The notes under the pieces were generated by a model. That model was not told the origin of the DNA. It searched no databases and saw only the letters and a program-made list of their open reading frames with translations. This document shows, one piece after another, positions 32,471 through 45,619 of a DNA stretch of 64,000 nucleotides (positions are counted from its first letter, which is position 1; every line of letters starts with the position of its first letter). The position numbers were made by a program, and so were the translations under genes. Source of the stretch: Molossus alvarezi (lineage: Eukaryota > Chordata > Mammalia > Chiroptera > Molossidae); contig CM073896.1 of the NCBI GenBank assembly GCA_037176705.1, positions 22,394,708 through 22,458,707 of the forward strand, in the 5' to 3' direction.

Positions 32471-34643
32471 CCCTTCGCTTTCTAATAGGATGTTCCACCT
32501 TCATACTCAGAGTTGCAACTTCAGTTCAAGTTTTAACTCTCTTTAGCAACTTCCAGTTTCTTGCGGTTGATTGTGATACCTTCAGGTGATACAGTTGCTC
32601 ATAATGCAGTTGCTCATAATAGGGAAACAGAAAAAAAAAAAAAAAATTTGAGAGTAAATGAGAGTAAATTAACTTTATGAGAATGAATTCAACAGAATCC
32701 AGTACATTCATGAGCCTTGACACTGGAGGCCAATACGTTGACGTAATTTGTGGTTATCCTTAATTTTGTTCTGAAATCAAGAGTCAGTGGAGCATGACAG
32801 TCTAAATATACCATTTGTTTTTTGCAAATGTAGGCAATAGGCAATCACATGCAATACTCAGTAATCACTGTATCTTATATTTTTAAAAAATATCACCACT
32901 TTGCTAAGTAGAAATCAGGGAAAACTGATTATCTGCGTTATAGAATTACTTTTCATTCATTTCATCATTCAAACGATAGAATAGTAACTTCAGATACAAC
33001 TTTGTTGATTTACTTAAGCTAGCAAGAAAATTACTACATAAAATGCTAGGTAAACTGCATGTGCTATGATATAAATGATACATGTAAGCAACATTTGTCT
33101 TCATTAAAATAAGTGACATATTTGCATGTCTTGCTGTGAAAAGATTACTAAATACAACACATCTATCAGATAGCATAGAGTAGCATAATCAGGTACATTG
33201 TTTCTGCAAAGACAGAGTAAAGGCATACATAAATGCATGATTTGAGAAGTAGAATTACCTGGGAAGATGTGTATAAATCTAAACATACTCTGGTACAGTT
33301 GTTTGTCTGTTGTTTCTCCCTGATTGCTTTCCCAAAGGCGTTAAGTTAGCTTGTGACCTAAAATATCTGTATACCTAAAACCGTTAAGGAAGAAAACATA
33401 TAAAATGAAAAGGGAGGAAGAAATATTCAGAAATATACACAGATAATTTATGTGATTTAACAAGTTTAGTTTGAAATTTTTTGTAGCCAAGACTAAGAAG
33501 GAACCTTGACAAATGCAATTGTTCTTTATATGATGAAAATAGTTAACATATTAACATACAGTTTTTACAGAACAAACTTTATTTGAAAATAAGTCCCCTT
33601 GTGGACCCTGATACAATAGATTCTGAATATTAACTGGACATTTTCAAATCATTGTTTTCTCCATATTTCAAACACACGTATATCATTGTATGAATTTCCA
33701 TGCATAGTGATTTTTCTAACTTTTCTTAGTAAACTTTTCTTTAAATAATTATTTTTATTTCGACTCATCTGTCCTTAAGTGACTTCCTGAATTTTTATTG
33801 TTGCAATGGATAAAGAATGGATAGTCCACCAACATGGTATTTGTTTGTTTTCTTCCACATAACTTTTTACTTGCAAGAGCAACATGGAGGAAATAATCAG
33901 TCTTATACGATTTTATGTTCTTTTTGCAGCAGCTCATTTCCACTACAATAAAACACAATTGAAAGAGGTCGCCAGGTATCTGCTCCACCTGAGCTACAGA
34001 CCTTCCTTAATTAGAGGCCATTCTGCACCTCTGAGGACACTCTTGCAGCCTGAGAAGTGCTCTGTGTGTGTCTCCCACGATGGGAAGTTCAATGTTTTCT
34101 TTAAAATGCTAATACGCGCAGGTTAATAAATTGAAAGCAGCATTTAAGCCCAAACAACTATATCTACGTGTATTTTGGTGCTAAGTAATGCTAAGGAAAC
34201 CTAGTTTCCTCAGCCCTCTTACAGCTGTTTCCTCTCACCCTGGAACAGATCCAACCCATTTTAAGTGTTCATTTATTACCTACCTGTAGCTGCTTCCCAG
34301 TTTACTCAAGTTCAATGCCAGACAGCTAAAGCTGCCTTCATACAGAAGTTCTGCGGTCACCTCAAATGCAATTTCCTCCACAAGTAGATCCTGTCCTATT
34401 AGTTCCTGTCAACATATCCGCATTTTCCTGGTCTCTCTGGTGGGAAAGTTCTCACAGCTCTTTACTTCTTCCATTTCTGTGCATCCCTATGCAATTTGTC
34501 ATTAAGTCTGGCAACTTCTAATTTCAGAATGCCTTTTATATTATTGTTGCCACCATCCTCAGTTGGGCCAGTGCTACTTTGTGCTGGTGCAATGGCCTAG
34601 CTTCCTGACAGAGCTCTTCCCCAGTGTCCCTGCTCTCTTATAT
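32471..34643. other. Unique AT-rich DNA, nothing firm
   Basis: About 2.2 kb of AT-rich DNA without assignable repeats. An 80-codon frame at 33884-34126 overlaps a pyrimidine tract ending in 'tttttgcag' at 33929, a plausible acceptor shape. No donor, family signature or continuation supports an exon. Confidence 0.4.
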
Positions 34644-34654
34644 CCAGTGCACTT

Positions 34655-34688
34655 TAAGACAAACAAACAAAAAAAAATTTCTATATTA

Positions 34689-34719
<31 letters not shown>

Positions 34720-34891
34720 GAAGGGGGGGTAGAAACATTGATGAGAGAGAACATCAACTGGCTGCCCCCTGCATGTTCCCCACTGGGGACCAGGCCCACA
34801 ACCTGGGCATGTGCACTGACTGGGAATTGAACCGGTGACCTCTTAGTGCATGGATTGACGCTCAACCACTGAGCCACACCAGCTGGGTTAG
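34655..34891 (-). mobile_element. VES-type SINE, short subfamily
   Basis: The head at right reads 'gagccacaccagctgggtta' and the B-box complement is 'gggaattgaaccggtgacc'. There is an expanded (GA)n at 34695-34719 and an 11-bp duplication 'ccagtgcactt' at 34644-34654 and 34892-34902. Confidence 0.94.
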
Positions 34892-34902
34892 CCAGTGCAC
34901 TT

Positions 34903-35265
34903 CTTACAGAGTGATAGTAGACATTACTCTTCTCACACCAATAGTGAGAACTTTTACATGTGTTCCCCATTGCCTGCCAGGACATTCATGAGAACAGCAG
35001 GTCATCAGATGTGTCTTCCTGCACTTCTGGCAATCACTCCTCCAGTTCAAGTTTGCTGTCCACCTGCACGTGCGGGGAGATAGTGCTACTCTGCTCGGCA
35101 CATCCATCCCCAGAGGCACACATCACATTCTATCTCTTTCCAATTTTCCCTCGACATATCATTTAATGTTGATGTTTCATTTTCCTCAGTTTCAATGGCT
35201 TTGTCTTCTATTCATGTGGACATTTGTCTTTGTTTTTGTTTATTTGAAAGTAATAGCATTTTAAA
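34903..35265. other. Unique DNA, nothing recognised
   Basis: Several overlapping short ORFs on both strands at 34895-35166, none with a known signature. Confidence 0.4.
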
Positions 35266-35269
35266 TTTT

Positions 35270-35575
35270 TTAAATGTTTTTTTCCTTTTTTAAAATTTTG
35301 AAAATATTACAGCTATTCCCCTCCTTTTCCCAACTGACCCCCCTTTTCCCCACGCCCACCCCCTTCCTACCATTCCCACATTATTTTCTGTGTCCATTGG
35401 TTATGAATATATGCAAATACATTCTTTGGTTTATCTCTTCCCACCTCACCCACCATCCCCCTTTCCTCTGAAGTTTGTCAGTCTGTTCCCTACTTCCAAG
35501 GCTCTGGATCTGCTTTGATATCAGCTTAATTTGTTCATTATATTTCATAAATAAGTGAGATCGTGTAGACATTTA
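35270..35575 (-). repeat. L1 3'UTR fragment
   Basis: 'tattacagctattcccctcc', 'tctgtgtccattggttatga', 'gtttatctcttcccacctca' and 'cataaataagtgagatcgtg' align in order with the L1 3' end at 40660-40915. It is more diverged and ends close to the ORF2 stop. Confidence 0.85.
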
Positions 35576-37319
35576 ATCATGCACATTCTCTTTAGATATC
35601 TGGTTACCAAGATCTGCAGATGACAGTCAAGAGTCCCATAGAAAGAGCTATTCCACCAGAAATAAAAATCTTGAAAAAAGATATTTGCTGATATTGATTG
35701 CAATAGAATAGCGACTCATCAACCTTTCTTAGCGCACATGCTGTGTCAGGACTTAGAGAATTTGAATTTCATGAGTGTTCTTTATTAATTCTCAAAGTTG
35801 GGTTAGGTGAAATTAAACACACATATTAGAATTTTTTTTTTCCCTATTGATGAGGACCACTTATCTTCCATGAATCAAAAACTCAAACAATTTTGATTTA
35901 TACAGTTTTGCCTTTTGTGTATATCTTATTTCCCAGTGGGAAATTTTATTTAGTATTAAGAACCTATGTTATACCTTTTTTGCATCCCTTCATTTTTATG
36001 ATGCTCAGTTTTCAGCAGAATGAAATGAACAGAATCACCATAACTAGAAGTTACAGAGTTTCATTGCAGTTTATTCTTTTCTAAATTCTCTGGTAGATGA
36101 TGCCCTGTGGTGTGATTTCTGTGCACAGATGATACAGGTTGCATCCCCTCTGCATCTGTCATCCTGTCACCATCTGGACGGCACTCTGCAGGTGTGGTGG
36201 ACACTCCGTGTGCCTCAGCGAGCCTCGCTCTTCATGCTATTGCCAGTCTATCTGGTTCCCAGGGCTTAGAAGTGAAATTCCTACTATAGCTACATTATCG
36301 ATAGAATAGTTTAACGAGAGATTTAAAAGTTAGAATTTGGATATTAATTTTCAAATATGTTTGTGTTCCAGGAAGTAAAAAAAGAAAAAGAAGTATTTGG
36401 AGAAAAAGTAACTCTTACTTCTATAAATTTTAGCCTTATCTTTACGTTTAGCATTTTCTTACATACTTAAAGGAGAAAGAAGTCCATGAATTATGATTTT
36501 GTTAATGTTTCCAATTTAAACCTGTTGATAGAGAAAATAAAGTCTGGCTGCAAGGTAACCTCAGTATTAACCATGAACCTCTGCCGTAGGTAGAGAGTGC
36601 TGTGACGTTTTATAGGTTTTACATTCTTTAACACTACTTTTGTCAGATGTGCTATTCTTCATTGTTGTTTCTTTATTTTATTTGCTGTTTGTTTTGTGGG
36701 CTTCATGTTACTGAATATCTTATCTGGAAACCACATTATGTTTCCAATTATTTCCAATGATGACTGCTATGAAAAGTTTTACCAACTTTTTTGTTTTTTT
36801 AATACAAATGATTTGGTCTATTTTCTCATCAATCAAGTTTCAGAAATTATGTAAGACTTATTCAGAGTAGCTTCTCAACCATTACAAAATCTATTTTTGT
36901 GAAAGGTGATTTTAAAAGTAAGACACTGTTAGGGTAGTGCAAAGATATGTAAACTCTTAGAATTATAGCCTGCAAAGGGATCTTAGAGGTCGTTTGTTTT
37001 GCCCCCCACTATCGGAGCAATTGTTTCTTTGTTATAACTGACAGAGTCACTTTTCTCTTCTGAGTATATCTAATGATGAGGAATTAATTTCTTAGAGACA
37101 AAATACATTCTAATATTACACCTAATTATTAGAAAAGTTTGATTTTTTGGTAAAACAAAACCTAAATCTAATTTAAAAAAATGTTATCCATATGGGAAAC
37201 ATTTAGAAAATTATACAAGATCATAGGAGAAGGTATAGAAAAGGCCGTAAGTGGGAAATACAAATGAAAATATTTCACATTTTGAGTGTTTATGTTTTGC
37301 TGGTATTATTCTATAAGCT
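35576..37319. other. Unique AT-rich DNA
   Basis: Nothing firmly recognised. 36120-36250 is a GC-richer island without a readable exon. 36955-37040 ('aattatagcctgcaaaggga', 'tcttagaggtcgtttg') may be a trace of an old MIR-like repeat. Confidence 0.4.
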
Positions 37320-37480
37320 ATATATGTATTATATCATCAATCCTCATAACACTGTGAGGTAGACACATTATTATTTCCATTTTACAGAAGAGGAAGTCAG
37401 GTATAGAAGGTTCTATTCAGTAGAAAGTGCTAACTGAAGTACCCTGGATTCAGAACACACACTCTTAACCAGCTCTGAGA
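37320..37480 (-). repeat. MIR SINE, reverse orientation
   Basis: 'catcaatcctcataacactg', 'tgaggtagacacattattat' and 'ccattttacagaagaggaag' are the reverse complement of the MIR core and tail in order. Confidence 0.75.
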
Positions 37481-38884
37481 AGAGTGAAAACACACAGTTT
37501 AGCAAGGAAACCACGAGAACTGAGGGTTAGGATGGAGTTTTTGTTGCCTCAATCTAGAAATCAGGCATATTACTTTCTCTCAACTTTCACCAGAACACAT
37601 CACAGGATCCCAGCAAGAGGGACAGAAAGCATAGGTTTTTTAGGAATTGGGAGGAAACATATTATACATAAGATTTGGTGTCCACCTAGCATTGTATTGT
37701 CTCTGTCGTGTCCGCTATAGAGCATTCCTCAAATACCCAAAACCGTATTTGCGTTGGTTCTTTTCAGTCTTCTTGATCCTCTGTGTTCCCGTCTGGACCA
37801 TGTCCAGTTATTATTGAACACACATTTCATTGCATGCTGATAACTCAGTAGGAACAAGTGTGTAAGGGGTTAGTAAAAGCTCTAGACCAAACTATGTAGT
37901 AACACAGTAATTAATCTTTAATCTAGAAAGATGGAATAACCAACACCCCTCTCGTCCTCTGGAAATATTCTATTTTGGGACCTCCTCAACACCCACTTAT
38001 ACCTTCAAAGAGTAATTGGATTGTAAATTGCTAGTTAATTTAAGGGACATGTCGGGGACATCTACATTAGTGATCTGAAGTTTTCAGGGACTTCCTCTTT
38101 ATAAAGCAATGTTTGCTTTTTGAAATCCTTTTATATGCTGCCTTAGATATTGTCATAGAAAAGAAAAGAGGACTGACTTCTGCAGATTGTATGCGTATGT
38201 ATTTGTGATATGGTAAAATAATGGCATTGCTTAAATTCCTAAGTTATTTTGTATAACTATCATATTAAATATGAGCAAACTGAGTCTCAGAAAAATTCAG
38301 CTGAGGTTTAGATCTAAGTTTACAACACCAGTGTGAGTTTTAATGAGTCACGTGATTTTCTAGCCCAAGGATTTATAGTCCACTTTTTTACCAAATTCTT
38401 ATTTTTAATGGCACTTGAATATGAAGAACTAAATTATCACTCTTCCACAAAAATAACAATGTAGGTTTATAAGCAACGTGTTACATAATTGTATGCCAAC
38501 ATTGTCATTGTGATATTTCTTGCTCAGATTCTAGCTGACATCTTGTGCATAAACATTCACATCTGTCTTGGCTCTGAAGTAGCAACGCATGATAAAAATC
38601 ATAACAGATCTTGGAAAATATTCTCATTTAATACAGTGACAGCAAAACATGAACTAAAATAAAGCCACACATAGCATAAGGGCACAAATTACCAAGTAAC
38701 TCAAATTAAATTTCATTTTTGAAACCAAATGCAAGATAACTCTTCTAAATTATACTGATTTTATAAGTGGCTGGCAGGACTATCAAGAGTTACCTGATAT
38801 GCTCGCTTCCTTTGGCTTTCGGAACATACAGTTCTGCATTTCTTCCACTTCCCTGCTCCGTGTTTTTTTGTATTGTTTTTCCTT
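37481..38884. other. Unique AT-rich DNA
   Basis: No gene recognised. 38260-38360 ('atgagcaaactgagtctcag') may be a weak MIR trace. Confidence 0.4.
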
Positions 38885-38893
38885 TGTTCCTTT

Positions 38894-39151
38894 CTTTTTT
38901 TTTTTTTTTTTTGTCCTCACCTGAGGACATTTTTTTTTCCATTTTTTGTTCAGATAGAGTGGGAGGGAGAGAGAGGAAAAGAGAGAGAGAAACATCGACG
39001 TGAAGGGACACATCGAGTGGCTGCCACCCTCACAACCAACCAGGGCTAGGGACAAACTGCAACCGAGGTACATGCCCTTAGCAGGAACCGAACCCGGGTC
39101 TCTCTGGACCACAGGCTGACGCTCTATCCGCTGAGCCAAACCAGCCAGGGC
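38894..39151 (-). mobile_element. VES-type SINE, long subfamily
   Basis: Complete element with its head at right ('gagccaaaccagccaggg') and a tail hairpin at 38913-38928 (gtcctcacctgaggac, fully paired with a G-C outer pair). A 9-bp duplication 'tgttccttt' lies at 38885-38893 and 39152-39160. Confidence 0.94.
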
Positions 39152-39160
39152 TGTTCCTTT

Positions 39161-39774
39161 ATTCTTTACTGTTACTGCCCTTTAGAATTCATTCTTGGGC
39201 TACCTTATTTTTTGCCATTCTGAACAGCTAATGTCATTGACTACTGCACATTTATTAGCACTTTGTGCCGATAATTTCCAAGTTTTTGTCTCTAGTTTAG
39301 ATCTTTCATAAAATGGGGGTAAGTCTCCTTGGGCACCTCTGTAATACATAATGTGGATGAACAACTGTCATCTCAAATGCTTCATGCCCAACGACTGAAG
39401 CCAATATTTTAGTTTTCAGATCTGTTCAACATTCTGTGTCCCCTATCTAAGTATGTAGCATCAAAGAGCACCTCATTATCAGTGTAAAAGATCTAGGCAT
39501 TGTCCCTGGTTCTTTCCTCTGTGACATCCAACTAATGCTTATTTCTGTCAATTCTGACTGTCAAATGATCTCTATCCAATCTGCATTTCCCTTTCAAACC
39601 CCATTGCCATTTTGGACCATCAGAATTTCTCTTGAATTATTGTAGTTGCCTCCTGACTAGTACTTGCCCTACCACCAAACTAAATAATTGTATATAGGTA
39701 TGATAAGGAAAGACTGGTGTAGATGCAACAACATAAAAGGAGATCAATTAAACAAAACAGAAGATCCAGCAAGA
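39161..39774. other. Unique DNA, nothing recognised
   Basis: 39420-39680 has phrases such as 'ttctttcctctgtgacatcc' and 'ttgtagttgcctcctgact' that recall an old non-LTR or LTR repeat, but I cannot assign it. Confidence 0.35.
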
Positions 39775-39775
39775 T

Positions 39776-39865
<90 letters not shown>

Positions 39866-39895
39866 GATAGAGATAGATAGATATACAGATATATA
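39775..39895 (+). repeat. (GATA)n microsatellite
   Basis: GATA arrays separated by 'gatgata' interruptions near 39817 and 39863, then degenerate 'gatatacagatatata'. Confidence 0.98.
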
Positions 39896-39989
39896 GAAAT
39901 TATAAGTTATATCTGTCATATCAATGAGCAAGTTATGTACTTGCTTAATAAAATGTTGCAAATGGCTGACGCAACTGGCTATTTATTGG

Positions 39990-40636
39990 CAAAAACAGCA
40001 TTATCTCTCACTATATAGAAAGTTGATTTAAATTAAATATCTAAATGTAAAAAATTAAGTTAAAACTAGAAGAATACATAAAAGTCTATATTTATAATAT
40101 TAGGGTAATTTTATAATATTAGACTGTTTCCACTACGCAAGAAGTGAAACTCAGAGTCATGAAAGAAATGGTTGATAGGTATAACTAGATAAACATTACA
40201 AATATCTCTGATGAAAGACATCAAAAATAAAGTTAAATTGAAGTATAAAGCTAGAAGCAAATATTTGTAAAATGTAAGACAGATTACTCTGCATGATGAA
40301 GATATAAATAGCTCCTAAAATGTCAATATAAAATCAACCAAATAGAATAACCAAACATTGTCAAGATGTGAATAATTTACCACATTAACCAAAACAAATA
40401 TGAAACACTCTAACATATGTCTAATTTTATTCTTTATCGGAAAAGGACAACTAGACACCATAAAATACTATATGCTTCCACCAACTTTTTAAACACTAAA
40501 ATAATGATAATATTTAGTGTTCTTAAGGGTACAAGGAAATGATCACTGGTATTCTCTTGATGGAGTGAAAATTGTCTTTCCAGTGGACAATTTGTTGGTT
40601 TTTGGTGATGTAGAAAAAAATTGCACACTATTTTTA
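39990..40636 (+). repeat. Old L1M, left part (split by a younger L1)
   Basis: 'atgaaagaaatggttgatag', 'aaaataaagttaaattgaag', 'taaatagctcctaaaatgtc', 'ttcttaagggtacaaggaaa' and 'ggagtgaaaattgtctttcc' follow the C-terminal ORF2 region of old mammalian L1s. The element resumes at 46449, on the other side of the inserted L1. Confidence 0.65.
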
Positions 40637-40885
40637 TTTTTTTTTATTTAATTTTATTTTTGTTACAGATTTTTCTCCTTTTTTACCCCATTGACACCCT
40701 CCTCTTCCTTCCCCCCTGCCCCGTCCCTGGTTTTGTTATCTCTGTCCATTGGTTATGCATACATGCATATAAGTTCTGTGGTTTATCTCTTCCCACTCCC
40801 CACCACCCCCTATTCTGAGGGTTGTCAGTCTGTACCCTACTTTTGTGTTTTTGGGTCTACCCTATTCCACAGACTGTCATATTCA

Positions 40886-43800
40886 TTATAATCCATATAT
40901 AAGTGAGATCATGTGGTATTTGTCTTTTTCTCCTTGGCTTGTTTCACTTAGGATAATACTATACAGATCCCTCCATGTCGTCTGAAAGCATAAGAAATCT
41001 TTCTTTCTTACAGATGCACAGTACTCCATTTTGTATATTTACCACAGCTTTTTTATCCATTCATCTACTGATAGACACTTGAGCTGTTTCCAGATCTTAG
41101 CTATTGTAAATAGTGCTGTTACGAACATGAGAGTACATACATTCTTTCTGATTGGTGTTTCAGGCTTCTTAGGGTATATTCCTAGAAGCGGGATCACTGG
41201 GTCAAATGGAAGTTCAATTTTTAATTGTTTGAGGTAACACCATATTGTTTTCCATAGTGGCTGCACCAGTCTGCATTCCCACCAGCAGTGCACTAGAGTC
41301 CCCTTTCCTCCACATCCTCCCCAACACTTGTTTGATGCTTTGTTGATGACAGCCATTCTGACAGGTATGAGGTGATACCTCATTGTTGTTTTAATTTGCA
41401 TCTCTCTGATGATTAGTGATGTTGAGCATTTCTTCATATGTCTCTTGGCCATTTTTATGTCCTGTTTGGAGAGGTATCTATTTAGTTCCTCTGCCCATTT
41501 TTTAATTGGGTTCTTTGTCTTCCTTTTGTTGAGTTGTATGAGTACTCTATATATTTTGGTAATTATGCTCTCCTGTACAGTGGGTAGCCTTTCCATTTTG
41601 ATGGTTGTTTCTTTTGCTGTGCAGAAGCTTTTGAGTTTGATGTAGTCCCATGTGTTCATTTTTTCCTTTGTTTCTGTTGCCTTAGGTGATGTGTCAGTGA
41701 AAATTCTGCTGCATATGATGTCTGAAATTTTGTTGCCTACATTTTCTTCTAGAATTTTTATGGATTCACGGGTCACATTTAACTCTTTTATCCATTTTGA
41801 GTTTCTTTTGAGTATGGTGTAAGTTGATGGTCTAGTTTCATTTTTTGCATGTAGCTGTCCAATTTTCCCAACACCTTTTATTAAAGAGGCTGTCTTTACT
41901 CCACTGTATGCTCTTGCCACCTTTGTCAAATATTAATTGAGCATATTGCCTTGGATTTATTTCTGGGTTCTCTGTTCTGTTCCACTGGTCTATATGCCTG
42001 TATCAGGCTGTTTTGATTACAGTCGCTTTGTAGTATAACCTGATATCTGGTATTGTGATCCCACCTACTTTGTCCTTCTTTTTCAAGATTGCTGTGGCTA
42101 TTCGGGGTCTTTTTCGTTTCCATATGAACTTTTGAAGTATTTGTTCTGGTTCTGTGAAGTATGTCATTGGCATTTTGATGGGGTTTACATTGAATCTATA
42201 GATTGCTTTGGGTAACATGAACATTTTAATGATGTTAATTCTTCCAATCCATGAACAAGGTATGTTCTTCCACTTTTTTTAAATATCTTCCTCTATTTTT
42301 TTTTTTTTCCAACATCCTGGAGTTTTCTGGAAATAGGTCCTTTACTTCTTTGGTTAAGTTTATTCCTTGGTATCTTTTTTTTTTTTTTTTTTTTTGCTGC
42401 GATGGTGAATGGCATTGTTTTTTCAGTTTCTCTTTCTGTGTGTTCATCATTGGTATATAAGAATGCCGTCAATTTCTTGACTTTAATTTTGTATCCTGCT
42501 ACTTTGCCAAATTCATTTATTAAGTCTAATAGATTTTTTATGAAGTCTTTAGGGTTTTCTATGAATAATATCATGTCATCTGCAAATAATGACAGTGTTA
42601 CTTCCTCCTTTCCAATTTGGATCCCTTTTATTTTTTCTTCACATCTGATTGCTGTGGCTAAGACTTCCAGTACAATGTTAAGTAAGAGTGGCAAAAGTGG
42701 ACATCCCTGCCTTGTTCCTGTTCTTAAGGGAAATGTTTTTAGTTTCTGCCCATTGAGTATGATGTTGGCTGTAGGTCTTTCATATATGGCCTTTATTATG
42801 TCGAGATATGAACCCTCTATTCCCAGATTGCTGAGCATTTTTATCAGAAATGGATGGTGGATTTTGTCGAATGCTTTTTCAGTGTCTATTGATATGATCA
42901 TGTTGTTTCTATTCTTCATTTTGTTTATGTGATGTATCACATTTATTGATTTGCGAATATTGTACCAGCCTTCCATCCCTGGGATGAATCCCACTTGGTC
43001 ATGGTGAATAATTTTTTTGATGTATTCCTGGGTCCAATTTGCTAGTATTTTGTCCAGAAGTTTGGCATCTATGTTCATCAGGGATATTGGCCTATAATTT
43101 TCTTTCTTTGTAGTGTCTTTTTCTGGTTTTGGAATTAGAATTATGCTGGCTTCATACAACGAGTTTGAAGTCTTCCTTCTTCTTGAATTTTTTGAAATAG
43201 TTTGAAGAGAATGGGTGTTAGTTCTTTTTGAATATTCAGTAAAACTCTCCCATGAAGTCATCTGGGCCTAGGCTTTTGTTTGCTGGGAGAGTCTTGATTA
43301 CCTCTTCAATTTCCTTAGTTGTTATTGGCCTGTTCAAGTTTTCTATCTCTTCCAGGTCCAGTTTTGGGAGACTGTGTGTTTCTAGAAATTTGTTCATTTC
43401 ACTTAGGTTGTCAAATTTGTTGCCATATAATTGTTCATAGTAGTTGTTAATGATCCTTTGTATTTCTGTGGTGTCACTTGTTACTTCTTCTCTTTCATTT
43501 CTGATTTTGTGCATTTGGGTTCTCTCTTTGTTTCTTGGTGAGTCTAGCTAAGGGTCCATCAATCTTGTTTATCTTTTCAAAAAACCAGCTCTTTGTTTCA
43601 TTGATCATTTGAATTGTTTTTTTTTTGTTGTTGTTGTTTTTTATCTGTATGTCATTTATTTCTGCTTTGATCTTTACTATTTTCTTCCTTCTACTTGCTC
43701 TGGGGTTTTCTTTTTGTTTGCTTTCTAATTCTTTAAGTCGTGAGGTTAGACAGTCAATTAGAACTTTGTCTTGTTTCCTGCGGTAGGCTTGTAATGCTAT

Positions 43801-44693
43801 GAACTTCCTTCTCAGAACTGTTTTTGCTGCATCCCATAGGTTTTGTGTTGGTGTGTCTTCATTTTCATTGGTTTCCAGGAAGTTTTTAATTTCTTCCTTG
43901 ATCTCCTTGGTAACCTATTCATTGTTTAATAACATGCTATTTAGTCTCCATGTGTTCAAATGTCTTTGCATTTTTTGTTGCAATTGATTTGTAGTTTCAC
44001 GCCATTGTGATCTGAGATGATGCTTGATATAACTTCAATCTTCTTGAACTTGTAGAGATTAAGTTTGTGTCCTATCATGTTGTCTATCTTTGAGAATGTC
44101 CCTTGTGCACTTGAGAAGAATGTGAATTCTGTAGTTTTGGGGTGTAATTCTCTGTAGATATCTGTTGAATCCATTTTGTCTAGTGCTTCATTTAGAGTCT
44201 CTGTTTCCTTGCTAATTTTTGTCTAGAGGATCTATCCAGTGGTGTCAATGGGATGTTGAAGTCCCCTGCTATGATTGCATTGCTATTGATTTCTCCTTTC
44301 AAGTCCTCCAGAAGATTTTTAACATATGTTGGTGCTCCTATTTTGGGTGCATATATGTCTATCAAGGTTATATCTTCCTGTTGGATTGAACCTTTCAATA
44401 TTATGTAGTGGCCTTCTTTGTCTCTAGTTATGGTCTTCATTTTGAAATGCATTTTATCAGATATGAGTATTGCTACCCCAGCTTTTTTTTTACTTTCCAT
44501 TTTCTTGGAGAATTTTTTTCTATCCCTTCACTTTCAACCTATGTGAATCTTTTGTTGTGAGTTGGGTCTCTTCTAAGCAACATATAGATGAGTCATGCTT
44601 TCTTATCCAATCTGCTACTCTGTGTCTTCTTATCAAAGCATTCAGTCCATTTACATTTAAGGTGATTATTAATATGTACTTATTTATTGCCAT
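40886..44693 (-). pseudogene. L1 ORF2 (endonuclease-reverse transcriptase), broken
   Basis: About 1269 codons, near the usual ORF2 length. The start ATG is at 44691-44693 and the stop at 40886-40888. The N-terminal endonuclease begins MAINKYILIITLNVNGLNA and continues to DIYAPKIGAPTYV and AGDFNIPLTPLDRS (in 44192-44500). The reverse transcriptase in 42293-43261 shows [35 protein letters not shown] and catalytic FADD at 42575-42586. The C-terminal domain in 41039-41929 has the cysteine/histidine region [18 protein letters not shown]. In-frame stops near 44510-44530 (in the endonuclease) and frameshifts near 43240, 42300 and 41035 remove function. Its role when intact is target-primed reverse transcription. 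Confidence 0.95.
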
Positions 44694-44738
44694 TTTTGTT
44701 TAGTTTGGTTATATTTTTCTTCCTATTTCTTCTACTAA

Positions 44739-45619
44739 TTACAGCAGTCTTTTTAACATTTCTTATAGTGCTGATTTGGTGCTAATGTATTCCCTTAGCC
44801 TTTTTTTTTGTCTGGAAAGCTCTTTATTTGACCTTCTATTTTGAATGACAACCTTGCTGGGTAGAGTAGTCTTGGATTCAGATCCTTGTTTATAATGACC
44901 TTGATTACTTCATGCCATTTTCTTCTGGCCTGTAGTGTTCCTGTTGAGAAGTGAGCAGAGAGCCTTATGGGGTTCCCTTTGTAGGTAACCTGTTGCTTAT
45001 CTCTTGCTGCTTTTAGGATTCTCTCTTTGTCTTTAATTTTTGGAATTTTGCTATGTGTCTTGGTTTGGGCCTGTTTGGATTCTTCTTACTTGGGGCTCTC
45101 TGTGCTTCTTGAACTTGAATGACTTCTTCCTTCACCAAATTAGGGAAGTTTTCTGTCACTATATCTTTGAATATATTCTCTAACCGTTGCTCATTTTCTT
45201 CTTCTTTGGGGACTCCTATGATGCGAATATTATTACATTTCCAGTTGTTCCACAGTTCTCTTAAGCTGTCTTCCTGTTTTTTAATTGTTTTTTTTTCCTT
45301 TTGGTTTTCTGATTGGTTGATTTTTTCTACCCTGTCTTCCAATTGCTGGTCTGGTCTTCAGCTTCCTCTACTCTGCTCTTTAGACCTTCCAATGTGTTTT
45401 TTATTTGTGATATGTCACTCTTGATCTCTTCCTCGTGTTTTTAAATTTCCAATTGGTTTATTTTCAGCATCTCATGTCCTTACTCATGCTGTTGAGCTTC
45501 CTCAAGATCATGGCTCTGAATTCTAGCTCTGTTAACATGCCTAACTGCTCTACATTGATATAATCTTCAATGGAGGTCTCTTGTTTTTTTATTTGGCTTT
45601 TGTTTCTGTGTTTCACCAT
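44739..45619 (-). pseudogene. L1 ORF1 (RNA-binding chaperone), broken
   Basis: ORF1p is the trimeric RNA-binding protein that coats L1 RNA. The start ATG at 45617-45619 begins MVKHRNKSQIKKQETSIEDY, but stops occur within about 50 codons. The longest surviving piece, 45013-45342, holds a coiled-coil-like start (MEDRVEKINQSENQKEKKTI) and the RRM part (NNIRIIGVPKEEENE, ENFPNLVKEEVIQVQEAQR). Beyond a frameshift the C-terminal domain can still be read in the following bases (RKWHEVIK, LYPARLSFKIEG) to a stop at 44739-44741. Total span of about 293 codons is normal for the family. Confidence 0.88.

Noticed and set aside
33884..34126. 80-codon frame overlapping an acceptor-like tract
   Set aside because: No donor site, polyadenylation signal or recognisable peptide. 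An AT-rich desert yields such patterns by chance.
42251..42932. Plus-strand open frames up to 176 codons over the L1
   Set aside because: They are antisense shadows of L1 ORF2. The same holds for the 211-codon plus frame at 8550-9185.
41039..43261. Possibly active L1 reverse transcriptase
   Set aside because: The catalytic FADD and flanking motifs survive, but frameshifts and stops separate endonuclease, reverse transcriptase and C-terminus, and ORF1 is also broken.
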